The position numbers and the translations under genes were made by a program. The notes under the pieces were generated by a model that saw only the letters and a list, made by a program, of their open reading frames with translations, was not told the DNA's origin and did no database searches. From Vitellaria paradoxa (Eukaryota > Streptophyta > Magnoliopsida > Ericales > Sapotaceae), in contig CM034243.1 in assembly GCA_019916065.1 (NCBI GenBank), forward strand, positions 27,306,147-27,370,146: a DNA stretch of 64,000 nucleotides. The letters are read 5' to 3'. Within the stretch, counting starts at the first letter, position 1. Each line of letters starts with the position of its first letter. Shown piece by piece: positions 37,101 through 49,100 of the stretch.

Positions 37101-40100
37101 AGTAACTGTAGGTGGTCTTATTGCTAAAAGTTCAAACCTCAGGGGTGCAAGTGCCCATTTTTAAAATGTAAGGGTCTACTGCTAAAAGCCTGAACCTTAG
37201 GGGGTCTAATTGATTTTTGATCATTTATTTTTCACTGTATAACTATTTATTTATGTTTGTATGCCCTTTACTAATTTGACATATCTGTATGAATATACGT
37301 TTATCTATATAATCAGCTAGTGTTGTTTTGGCCCTACTAGTAAATGTTTCTTGTTTTGTCTGTTTTACTTCCATTTCAACACTTGGTGGTTATGGTCATG
37401 TCGACAATAATGGGAAAAAAAAACCAGCCGCTAATGCTTTTAGCTCAATAACTGAGCAGAGCTAGAACTTCATGACAATATCAATATGATGTTTTTAGGG
37501 AGCACATACATTGACACGTGATATTGTCTATAAACATGACATCGACGCTCTGACACAGCAATTTTCAGAAAGAATTGCAGGACACCAGATGGTGGGGACA
37601 TGAGAAATTTATGTTATATATATATATATATATTTATGTCATATCTTGATTACTTTGTTGAAAGATAATTGGAAAAAAAAATGCAATATAATACTAATTA
37701 AATTTAATTGATGGGCAAAAGGGGTTTTTGTTTTTATCATTCTTTCATTTAATAATTAACTACTACTTAAAAAAGCTCAAATATTATAGGAGAGATTCTG
37801 CTGTGTCTAATATGCTCCTAAAGGAGACATGCTAGTTTCTTTTTTGCTGCATTGGTAGAAGGTAGCTCCAAACCAAGTAACTTCTTGAAAGTTCGTATTT
37901 TAATGATGTCATGTTTTAGCATATATATTGTTCTTTTATGTTCTAACTCCAAAAAAAAAAAAAAAAAAAAAAAAAAGATTATAAATTGCAAAATTTTGTT
38001 GTCATTATATGTTTGAATCTTGCACTTGGTGATATATCTAGTGCACTTAGCTATTCATTTATTTTGCATTATGTTTGATGTGTGAATATTTTAGTTTTTC
38101 CCCTCCAACTTGCGGAAAAGGCGTTACATTGTTATTTAACCTTTTGGCCTTCTGTAATGCAGTGGCCCATGTGAAGAAGGTCATGGAGAAAAATTCTCCC
38201 AGGCAGATCGGCTCAGCTATTGAGAATATGTTGAAAACTGGAAGATTGGTTACACTATCAGGTTTAGATTTACAGCAGGTACTGGCCTACCAAAAACTTT
38301 CGTGCACTTTAAATGTTAAGATTTAAAATTAACAAGATTGAAATAATTGTATGTTGTTGAAATTTTGTCACTTAATGAGTGAGACATTAAGACGAGACTA
38401 GTTTAAGTGGAAATGGCAGCCTCACCTAAATTAAAGGTCGTGGGCTTGAGTCATCCCAACCACTTTCCCTTACATTTACTTATAAAAAAGAGAGAAAAAT
38501 GAGCTCATTTCTAGCAATGGAATATTTCAGAGGGGGTCAACGACGATTAAAGTGAAACCAAATGAGCTCTACAATGGGTTTTGTATCATCAAGAGGACTG
38601 TTATTTTTGTTAGTTTGTTTGTTCATTTTTTTTTTTTTGGGGGGGGGGGGGGATAGATTAGGTGGCTAGGGTTTTGGAAACAATAGAGGGAAGAAAAGTA
38701 GGTGGATAGTGGTGTTGTCTCGGGTACAACATAAATTGTGGTTGGACGGTGGAGATTAAAGTGAACTCAACGACTGGGAATTCGATGATGATGTTGCTAG
38801 AATTGACAGATGGGGAAGATGGAGAAAATATGCAAAAGGCCATTAGAGGCTACATTTGAGGTGACGTGTCTATCTTATCTTCATGTGGTAGAGATCCAAC
38901 CTTGGGTGTCAACGTGCTTATTTTTGAGGAGGATGTTCAAAAAAGGTGATAGGGTGTTGAAAGTTGAAATCCATGATGGGCAAGATCGAGGAACATGATT
39001 TGACTGGTGTCTGATCGGGTGTCTATGTGTTGCGTATGTCGTTTGATATTAGAGCGAATAGAGAGAGAGGTGTCCTAGGGCTGGTGGAGGTAATTTGGTT
39101 CCTCTTTGTTTTGCTAATGAAGGAGGTCGCAACAAAAATTTGACAAGAGAGGAGGTTTCTCAAAGGGTTGCCATTGTTATTGTATTGGTGCATGCAGTCG
39201 AGCTGTTGCGCGAAGAGTGGGTATTAGATTTTCCCACGAGAGATTGATGTGATGGTGTTTCTTCTACCATAAGGAAGTTTTCAAAGTTCATTGATGTTTT
39301 AGGCCTAGTGGATTTACCACTAGTCGGAGGGGAATATACATAGTCTAATGCTAGAACTAGATCTAGGATTGACGTATTTTTGGTCTCGGTAAGTCGGGAG
39401 GAAGTTTCTCCAGGATCTTTGCAATCCTACTAGAGAGAATCAGATTGGGTCTCTTTCCTTTACTACTAAACTATGGAGGAATCAATAGAGCCCACATTCC
39501 CTTTAGGTTTAAAAGTATGTGGCTGGAGGAGGAAGGATTCAAAAAAATAGTGCAAGGTTGGTAATCCATGCTTTACGTTCGTTAGGGAATTGAAGGGGGA
39601 CATAAATGGGCTTTAAAGAGTGGAACAAACATTACATTGAGTGGCTTGAGGATAATAAAAAAGTATTATTGGGAGAGATCTTAGAATTGGATGGCAAAGA
39701 AATTGAAGGCATTTTATCTGAAGAGGAGGAGGTGGAGTAGCTAAAGGAGGAGTTTGGAAATGTCTGCTAAGGTGGAGTTGGTATGTTGGAGGTGGGATTC
39801 TAGGCTGCTTGGCTCAAAGATGGGGATCAACACAAAAATTTTTCACCACGCTTGCAGACAAGTGAATTACATCTACTAGGTGTGCATTGGGAGGAGGACT
39901 TTGGTGGAGGACGTAGATATTAAGGAGGGCATCGTAGGAGTTTACAACTACCTTTTTAAGGAGAAAGATGAATAGAGGCAAAGAATGGATGACTTGATGC
40001 CCTCCATCTTTGGGGAATTCACTGAGGAAGAAATTTGTGCGAAATTACGGGCTATGAAATGGGATAATCAATTTAGAAAAGATGTTGTGCAAGTGTTCCA

Positions 40101-43100
40101 GGAGTTCCATATGACTCAGAAGTTTGTGAAGAGTATCAACCTGACATTATGTTGATTTCGAAAAAAGGGGAGAGCAGTGGATATAAAAGATTTTGGAGCA
40201 GTAAGTTTGGTGGGAGATTTATATATCCTCCTAGCTAAGATGTTGACTGTGAGATTGAAGAATGTTGTGGGTGCTTTATGTTCGAGTCGTAGAGTGCTTT
40301 TATGGAGGGCCTCCAGATTCTTAGTGTGGTACTGGTTACCAATGAGGTTGTTGACGAGAGAGTCAAAAGTGGTATGCCATGGGTTATATGTATCTTGATT
40401 TGGAGAAGGCCTATGATCATGTTAGTTGGAAGTTTTTGTTACATGTTATTGAAAGAATAGGTTTCGGGAAAAAGTGGAGGCAATGGATTTTTTCATGCAT
40501 GTCTACGGTAAATTTTTTTTTTTTTGGGTGATGCTTAATGGAAGCCTCGCAGGCTCTTTGAGGCATATAGGGGCCTTAGGCAAAGATAACTAATGTCTCT
40601 CCTATTCATTCTGGTGGCATTTAGTAGAATTCTAAAGAGGGCGGAACAGAATGGATTCTTGGTTGGCTTTGTACTTGGGGGAGCTAACTTGCCCAGGATG
40701 GCTATTTCCCACTTGTGTTTTGTAGGGTGGACTTGTTATAAATGGGTCATCTTAGATGTTTATTATATGTTTCGAGGCAATATCTGGACTGCATACCAAT
40801 ATGGGGAGGATAGAGTTAATACCATTGGGGAATGTTCCCGAGAGATACTTTGTGTGCAATTTTGGGGTGGAAACATGGGTCTCTTCTGACTCCTTATTTG
40901 GGCATGTCGGTAGATGCTCCTTGCAAGGCTTGTGCGGCATAAGATGGTGTGATCAACTATTTCCAGAGGAGACTAATGGGATGGTAAAAGAATTATCTAT
41001 CCAAAGGGCCTAGAGTAACTTTTGCCCAAAGTACTCTGGCAAGTTTGCCTACCTATTGTTTCCCTTTTTGCATCTTTTGCCTCCCAAAAAAGTTCTCTTC
41101 AGAAGATGCAAAGAGTTTTCCTTTGGGAAGGCCTTGGATAAACTACTAAATTCAACCTAACAAATTGGGACACAGTGTGCCATCCACTAAGAGTAGGTGG
41201 AGTGGGGATAAGAAGAATTAGGGTATTTAATGAAGCCTTGTTAGGTAAGTGGTTTTAGAGATATTCCATATAACGGGAGTGTCTGGAGGAGGGTAGTGGT
41301 GTTTGGTATAGAACAAAATAGGGAGAGTGGACTAGCAAGGAGCTATAGGGTCTTCACATGATAGGGGTGCGGAAGTGCATCTGAGCTAGGTGGCCGTCTT
41401 TTAGTAGGTTTAGCTTGGTAGAGATAAGGGGAGATGAGATAGAGTAAGATTTTGGGAAGATCAGTGGATGGGAGCGAGATGTATAAGGGAGGCATTTGAG
41501 GACATTTTCTCCATAGTCTGGAATGAAGATGTTTCTGTTTAGGAGTGCAGAAGAATCTATTGACCCCTTGTTCGTGGATTGTTTGTTTGAAAATGAGTTC
41601 TGTAATCTTGTGTAGATGTGTTTTGGCATAGCTTGATTTCCTCTTAGAAGGGCAAAATTTTTGTTGAACTCTTAGTGGGGAGCTAGAATTTCTAAATTTT
41701 GGATAGTGCGGGGGGGGATCTTGTACCTTTTTGTGTTTTTTGGTTAATCTGGGCAGAGAAAAGAAACTGTACATATATAGAATTACTATTGTATAGGAGT
41801 TCGAGTTGTTTTTTCTTTTTTCTTTTTTTTTTTTTTTTAATCTTTGGCACGCAGTTGGTTAGGGGGGATAAAAGTGCCGAAGTTACTTCCTTTTATGAAT
41901 TTTGTAGATTGCTTAGAGTTATAACTCGACTTATAGGTCGCTCTTTGCATCTTTTTGATGCTATTTTAATAAAACTTGACCTTTTTCAAGGGGGTAGAGA
42001 GAGAGAAAGGGGGGGGGGGAGAGCATGGTATAAATCGGAAAGAAATTGCGTAAACTAAGAGATCAGTGAAGAAGTACCTTATAATAAGTGTTACCTTTTT
42101 TCCCCCTTTTTATTGGGGGGAGGGGGCATTTGGGATTGGGGCTGAGTGGTGGTTATATTTTGATTGAAAGTTGCTTTTGGAGCTTTTATTTAATTTAAAA
42201 TGGACCTATCGTGGAGACAATGATTGTCTTATAGGTGTTAATGTTACTGTTTTTAATGATAAATGTTGTGATTCCCTTAAATTGTCGAAACTTCATCCTT
42301 TGCAGTCCATTGTCCCTGGTTTCTTCTTGTTGGTGATAGATAGGATTTTGAAATTTTCATAACCATCATTAAACAATATATAATATGAGTGGGGATTTAC
42401 TTTATAACCAAACATTTTTCTTCTCAATTGTTTGTATGTTGATAATGCTGGGAGAGCAGGGTGATCTTTATGACTTATCATATGCAACCTTTTTTGAACT
42501 CATTTCTGGCATCTGGCCAAGGACACACGACCTAAAATTTGAAAAACAATTATGACAAGATCTGGCAAGGACAAACAAAAATATTTGTAATTTATTGTAA
42601 ATAAATTGAGGGTAAGCCTTGGCGTAATGGTAAGGTTCCTCCTTTGCAACTTGGAGGTCTTGAGTTTGCTATTCGGAAACAATCTCTCCCGTTACCAAGG
42701 GCAAGGTCGTGCACATTGGCATTTCCTAGACCCCATGTACGTAGTAAGAGTCTTGTGCCCTGAATTGTCCTTTTTATTTTTATATTTAAACTATCTATTT
42801 ATTTTTTATATTATAAATTAATTTATATTATTATTTATATCAAAATAGTAAGAAATCATTTTCCATTATACATAATAAAAAAGAAATTTGAGTAGAAGGC
42901 CCTAATATCAATTTTAGAAATGTCTATTCATGAACAAACTGGTTATTCTGTGTTTCAGATTTCTTTTTTTGAAAAAGATATGTAAAATTTTATTCAAAAG
43001 AATAGAAAGCTATCGAAGCATCGATGAGATGCTTATACAGAATAGCTAAACGAGGAGGAATAATACAATTGGACCCAAGCACCCTTAGTGCAGCTTATAT

Positions 43101-46100
43101 GATCAAGGAAATTCAAGAAAGAGGGTAAATCAATCTCCCTTCCATCCTTTGTGTTTCAGATTTCTTGAAATTAACAAAGCTAATAGACTAGGTGTTAATA
43201 GGTGTAAATATTGTGAATGGACAAAGGAGTTGTGGGAGCTATCCTTATCTACCATGGGAATGAATTGGGTGTTTCCAAGAGAAGCTGAATTTGTGCTAGA
43301 ATCTTGGTGGGGAGCAAAAATGTGCTGGAGGAGAAAGAGTGGTTCTCCTTTATTTTTTTATTTATTTTTTGGGTTGGCTTGTTTGAGGAGAAAGAAATGG
43401 AAGATATTTTCAAGGTTTGGATTAAAAGCAATTTTTGTTGCCATTTTGTTTTGATGGCTATATGGGGGATTGGGATGGATATGCACTTGCCTTTTTTTGG
43501 GAGCCTTGATTTATTTGCCTAGGCATTGCTTGGGGCATTTATGTATTTGGGAAAGCATCCCCTGGATGCTATTGGAATAAAAAAAGGTATAAATATTCGT
43601 GGATTGTTCGCAGGCCATGAAGCTTTGGAACCTGGCTCTGTCGTGATTCAGTATAGCGTGGATTTCTCCAAGAAGGATGAGGGTGTTAGAAACTTAGAAT
43701 CACCAAGCGTAGGATGAGTGTGGGATCTAATTTATTTTTGTATTTTTTATTAGTTTTGAGAGAGAGGAGTGGAAGCAGCTTTACATATGCAGAATTTTTG
43801 TTGTGTAAGTTGAAGTGTTGTTTTTAGCTATGTTATATAGTTGGCTAAAGTGGGGGAAAAGAGCTAGAGTTTTACTCCCTTTAGAATTTTGTAGATAGTT
43901 TGGTATTGTAATCGACCTTTTTGGCATTCTTTTGATGCTTCTATAAATTTTTGTTCACTTGTCAAAAAGCGAAAATGTGTTTCATCTATACCCGAGCAAT
44001 GGACACGTGTGGCCCAATTCTCCATTGAGTGTCTAGCTCTGAAAAATAAATAAATAAATAAATAAAAAGAAGAGATCACGCTTGGGCAGGTGTTGACATG
44101 TGTCCAACTTGGTTGACCTTTTTCGAAATGTCTCTGTTTCTGGGCCAGAGACCTATATCAATGTGTTTTGACTTGTATCCTTACACGGGTGTTATTCTAA
44201 ATGTGATATAAGATTTTTCTAAGATATTAGGAGAAATTAAGTGTTTAAATTCAGAAAATAAATAGCATATGCATCGAATTGTAACTGATGTATTCGCCAT
44301 GAAGTCTGTTAATATGTTCTTTCCCTGGGTTAATCTTATTTGAAAGGAACTGCTTTGATAATTATTTAATTTTATCGTCTTTTAGATACCATAATGTTAA
44401 TATCTTTTCGAGTTTGATGATTGTTTAGGCGTTCTAGTATATCTTTATTTTTATTTTTTTATGCCAGGTACTGCATGACACTGTTTTGAAATTGCTTCAT
44501 ATCTGTTGTTAAAAGGATTTCTTTTTTAATCTCCTGCTGCTGTGCCATCTTCACCCCTCTTCCCTATCCTCTTCACCTTTGATTGTTTATTTTTAGAATG
44601 CTGAAATATGTGGAAAATGAAAAACAGAAAATCTTCACTTTGATCTCTATTTTAATTGATATCTTGCATCTGTGCGTATGTTTTTTATAAGATGTTTGGA
44701 CATTTAATCATTGATAACCTTTACTTTTTCAGAGAGCTGGCATGACAGTTCAGGCAGAGAGGCTAAATTTTCTCCGTTTTCTTTCACATTTTCGAGCTGT
44801 TCATCGCGGGGCTTCATTTGCGGGACTTCGCACTACAAGTGTACGGAAGTTGTTACCTGAGTATGTATTTTCCTTTTTCATTTATTTTGGTATGTTATTC
44901 ATTTATGCAAATTGGTGGTCTCAGTTGTCGGTTGTTTATTCTTTTCCGCCTCTTCCTTTCATCCCTTACCGATGATATGCAGATCTTGGGGTTTCCTTTG
45001 CCCCGTTCACACACCTGATGGGGAGCCGTGTGGGCTACTGAACCATATGACTTGCACTTGTCGTAAGTTCATGTCTACTTCATCATATCATATTTTGCAG
45101 CTGAAAAATTATGGCAATTGTTTGTAGTTTAATATGTGATTAGTCTGAATTGGAGTCCACTCTATGCCACAAAACGTTATGTGGGATTGTTCCTTTGTAA
45201 AATGCCACTTATATTATGTCAGTTGAGATTTTATGCAGGTTGAAATGAGTTCTTCAGCATTGTAGAAAATAAAAAAGACCTTTAGTTGTATCATTAATGA
45301 CTACCTATTGGGGCTTCCATTGGAAAATTTCACTTCATAATAGAAAGAGAAAAAAAAATGATCAGATGGGTATGGGCAGTGTGATTTGGGGATTCTCTGT
45401 CACTTTATAAATGATTTCTGTACTTAAGAGCGCTGATTATATTTGGGGGCCAACACCCAAAAGACATTTGGACCTTCCCATATTCAGCAATTAGAATGGT
45501 TTGGCTGTGCATGCAAGTTAACCATGGTAAAAAGAATTTTCAGCATGATCTAAGTGCCTAATTTCTACTTGTTTGAAATCTGGTTGCATAAGTTGGTTGG
45601 CATAGTTATTAGAACGGAACCGGATTTCAAGCTAGTGTATCTGCTGGTTTATCTTTCATTGGTGCCACCATTTTTTTTTTTTTTGGGGATTAATAAAAAT
45701 TTTATTGGTAGAGCCATTAAGGAAATTCCAACTGTTACAAAGACTCATTCTACCTACATCGACAAAGTCTCAACAAAATTCATGAGTATGATCATATCTG
45801 GTGCTATAACCCCCATTCCCCGACTGTACAAAGTTGACAAAAATAAATTTTTTAATTTGTACTATTCTTTGAAAAATGCTTCTATTTTTCTCATTCCAAA
45901 TCAACCAATGAATGCAAAAAGGTTCTATTTGCCAAGTTTTCCTTGTTTTGGCTTGGTTAGCACGTTAAACTATCTGCTGACAATTGACATTGGCCATTGT
46001 TGTCTCCTATTGATGAAAAAAGCTCCCATAGGCCCCTCGGCCATCCACAATGTAAGAATAAGTGATCAACTGTTTCCCCCTTTCTAATCAACACATGGCT

Positions 46101-49100
46101 TCTCTTTTGGAGGCTCTCCATCAATTAGTTCAATCATCGTTAAAAATTTGTATATTTTGTTATCATCATATTTAATATATTGAAGGATATGTTAGACTAG
46201 ACCACTGGTGCGCTGGTTCCTTCATGTTAACTCATAACTCTCGATTTTTCAAGTCCTTGGAGCTCCATTTGTTTTATAAGTTTTAAAGAGTCAATAATCA
46301 AACTCCCACCTGTTTGGTTTATCGCCCAAATGATATGTCACGTCTTGGATTCAGTAGCCCGAGGCGTGATCTAATAATCGCATATAAAGCCTGGGCCAAG
46401 GAAATATACCACCCTTAGATATTTGCATCCATCAGTACAACTAGAGAAAAGGTTATGCCACCCTTAGGCATATGCATCCCTGACACTATACCTAACAATG
46501 AAGCATGCAGCTTTTAGGCGTGTGCATTGTTTCGTGAGTTATTGGCCACTGGATACAATAACCGAACTCTGTGGAAGTTTGGAGACTCAACCTTTGGGCT
46601 TGCATACCCTCTATTTCATAATACCTCTCAACCCCAAAATCAATCATTGAAACCAACATCGATAACTATTAATTAATTTCATTTCGTCATATCATTGTAT
46701 GTAAATAGCAACACATGCTTCTCATTCTTATCTCAAAACATCATTACTTTATAACCGAACAATAACCATTAATATGTGATTTGTATTCAAACTAGTCAAA
46801 TTATGCAAAAGGGAGCTCAGGCGTATGCAAAGGAGTAAGGACTCCATGCGCATGAGAAGTAAAACTAGCAACTCGGGTGTAGCACATTGATGTTGGTGTG
46901 CATGGGAGGCTATGGTCAAGGACATGTACACGGAAAGGGATGTGTACACGGAAAGGGACGTGTACACGCGAGACTAAGTCTCGTGCTCATGAGAGTAGTT
47001 GTTAAGGCCGGCATACAATGAGATCAGAACAGGGTCATGTGCACAAACCTTGGACTCCACATTGAATCTTCCTTTTTACCATTTTATGAGTTATAGGTTC
47101 ACCATAACTATTCATTTTTAGTACAAATGAGTATTCAAAGGTGTTCAAATCATCAATTTCTATCTTAAGCATGGATTGAATCACTTTGGAAATCACTATT
47201 TATCATAATCACTTTGAAAATCACTAGTAATCATCTTCTTCACGAACACATACATACATAAGTATGTATGCATATGTAGACCGTTACACAATTATATTTC
47301 TTGCTTTCTACCGTTATCAATATTGGCGTATGCATTGAAGCAACACAATGACAATCTAAAACCAAAGTTTCCTACCTCGAGTTGCTCGTTGGATAAGAAG
47401 AGGAAAAAGAAACGAAGGAACGCTGAAAAATCGGAATTCCAATTTGATCACAAAATCACAACTACCAAGACTGGGACACTACACAGATAACTCCCCACAA
47501 GCTCAATTTCTCAATTGAAGCAAGAACAAGCTCAATCTAAGAACAATTCTCAACTCACTCACTCTCACTTTTCTCTTGTTGCAGAAAAATTTTCCCAAAA
47601 ACATACACTCACCAATATATAGACATACTATACTACAAGGCTAAGGAAGAGGGGGGAAAGGGCATGGGCGGTGGTGTAGGGAGTAGGCGACTAGGTTTGG
47701 CAGCAAGAACGAATGAAAACTGACCCAAGTTGAAAAACCAAAAGAAAAGCAAGTTCTGCTGGATCTTTCAAATCTGGATAGACCGTGTGCACGGGAATGA
47801 AAATGTTGTGTGCACAAGAACCATATTATGGTGTGCATGACTTACTGAAAAATCTGAGACTGACTCTCCAACACCAGCACAATCACGCCTAGACTAAAAA
47901 CCAAGCAATCGAGTCAACACATGCATCAATTAACCATGTCAAAATAAAATAATAAACCAAACTCAATATATGATGAATAAAACTATGATAAAAATGTACA
48001 AGTCCTTACACGATCTTTGCCATTGAATTGGCCAACCTGCCGGTTCAACTGGTCTGATAACAATGCTGGCTGTGTCTTTCTCTGGAAAATGTCATTGCAA
48101 AAAATGGGGGGTGGGGACTTGGCCGGACGAGTGTGGACTTTCTGATTTGGGAGCACATCTCTCTCTCTACCTCTCTCTCTAAATGAGTTTCTACATTGAA
48201 AATACTATGGTAATATTTGGTGCTCAGCATTCATTTGAACCTTTTAAATTCTTCTTTTAGAATGATCCACCTGTGAGTAAAATCTGTTTGGTGATTAAAA
48301 GTAAAATGGTCCAGTTATTACCTGTTTATTTTTTTTTTTCTCATACTCATTGAAAACAATTGCTCCTTATTATTAATGAAAATATTGAATCTAATCAATC
48401 TATTGTTCCCAGTGACTATCAAAATAGTTGAAATGTGGATATATTTATATTGTCACATATTCTTATATGTCTTCTTGTGTATAATCATCTGTGTTGTTAA
48501 ATGTCTTTCAAGGATGCAGGGCCAGTAATATTTTTTGTTTTGTCTGTTTAAGGTATCACATCATATTATGATTCACATGGACATGTGAGGGATTTCTTCA
48601 AGGTGCGGATGTCTATTCTCAGTGTTTTGGTTGGAGTTGGTATGACACCTTCATTGCCAAAGCTTGTGCAAGCTGGTCCTCCTGAAATGCTTTCTGTTCT
48701 CTTAGATGGTCGTGTTGTTGGTTCCATACCATCTGATATAGTTGAGAAAGCTGTCAGTCACTTGCGAAGATTAAAACTGTCTGCAACCTCAGGGGTCCGT
48801 TTTTGTCCAATTCCTTTTTTCCATGTTCAATTTTTATTCCATGGCTTAATGTTCATAACATCTGTAGCAGATTCCTGATGATTTGGAGGTGGGATATGTT
48901 CCTTTGAGCATGGGTGGAGCGTATCCCGGTTTGTACCTGTTCTCGTCTCCATCTAGATTTGTTCGGCCTGTTAGAAATATTTCTATTCCTCCTGAGGAAA
49001 ATAATGACATCGAACTTATTGGCCCATTTGAACAGGTAGATACTAATTTTTCATATACATTTTCATACCTTATTGCAGATCTTTCTGCATATAAAAATAA

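Larger units (their letters stand above)
35079..38162 (+). other. NRPA2 intron (3,084 bp) with tandem repeats and a long-TIR element
   Basis: Holds GTT/ATT microsatellites at 35218-35263, tandem duplications at 35421-35602 and 35871-35998, the inverted-repeat element 36042-37219, a TA microsatellite near 37616-37632 and a poly-A at about 37951-37976. Confidence 0.8.
38279..44732 (+). other. NRPA2 intron (6,454 bp) filled with LINE and SINE remains
   Basis: Contains the decayed LINE 38640-41990, the SINE 42610-42775, a LINE tail insertion 42966-43149, a second LINE remnant 43167-43970 and an AAAT microsatellite at 44044-44067. 38385-38480 has a tRNA-promoter-like GGTCGTGGGCTTGAGTC word, possibly another SINE relic, not called. 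Confidence 0.8.
45063..48552 (+). other. NRPA2 intron (3,490 bp) with a composite inverted-repeat element
   Basis: Mostly 45597-48062. The parts outside it, 45063-45596 and 48063-48552, have no recognisable features beyond CT-rich runs near 48150-48182. Confidence 0.75.

Noticed and set aside
38385..38480. Possible SINE relic with a B-box-like word
   Set aside because: Only one promoter-like word (GGTCGTGGGCTTGAGTC) without a convincing A box, tail or target duplication.
41343..41774. A 143-codon minus-strand frame
   Set aside because: Antisense to the decayed LINE of 38640-41990; composition is low-complexity and no domain is seen.
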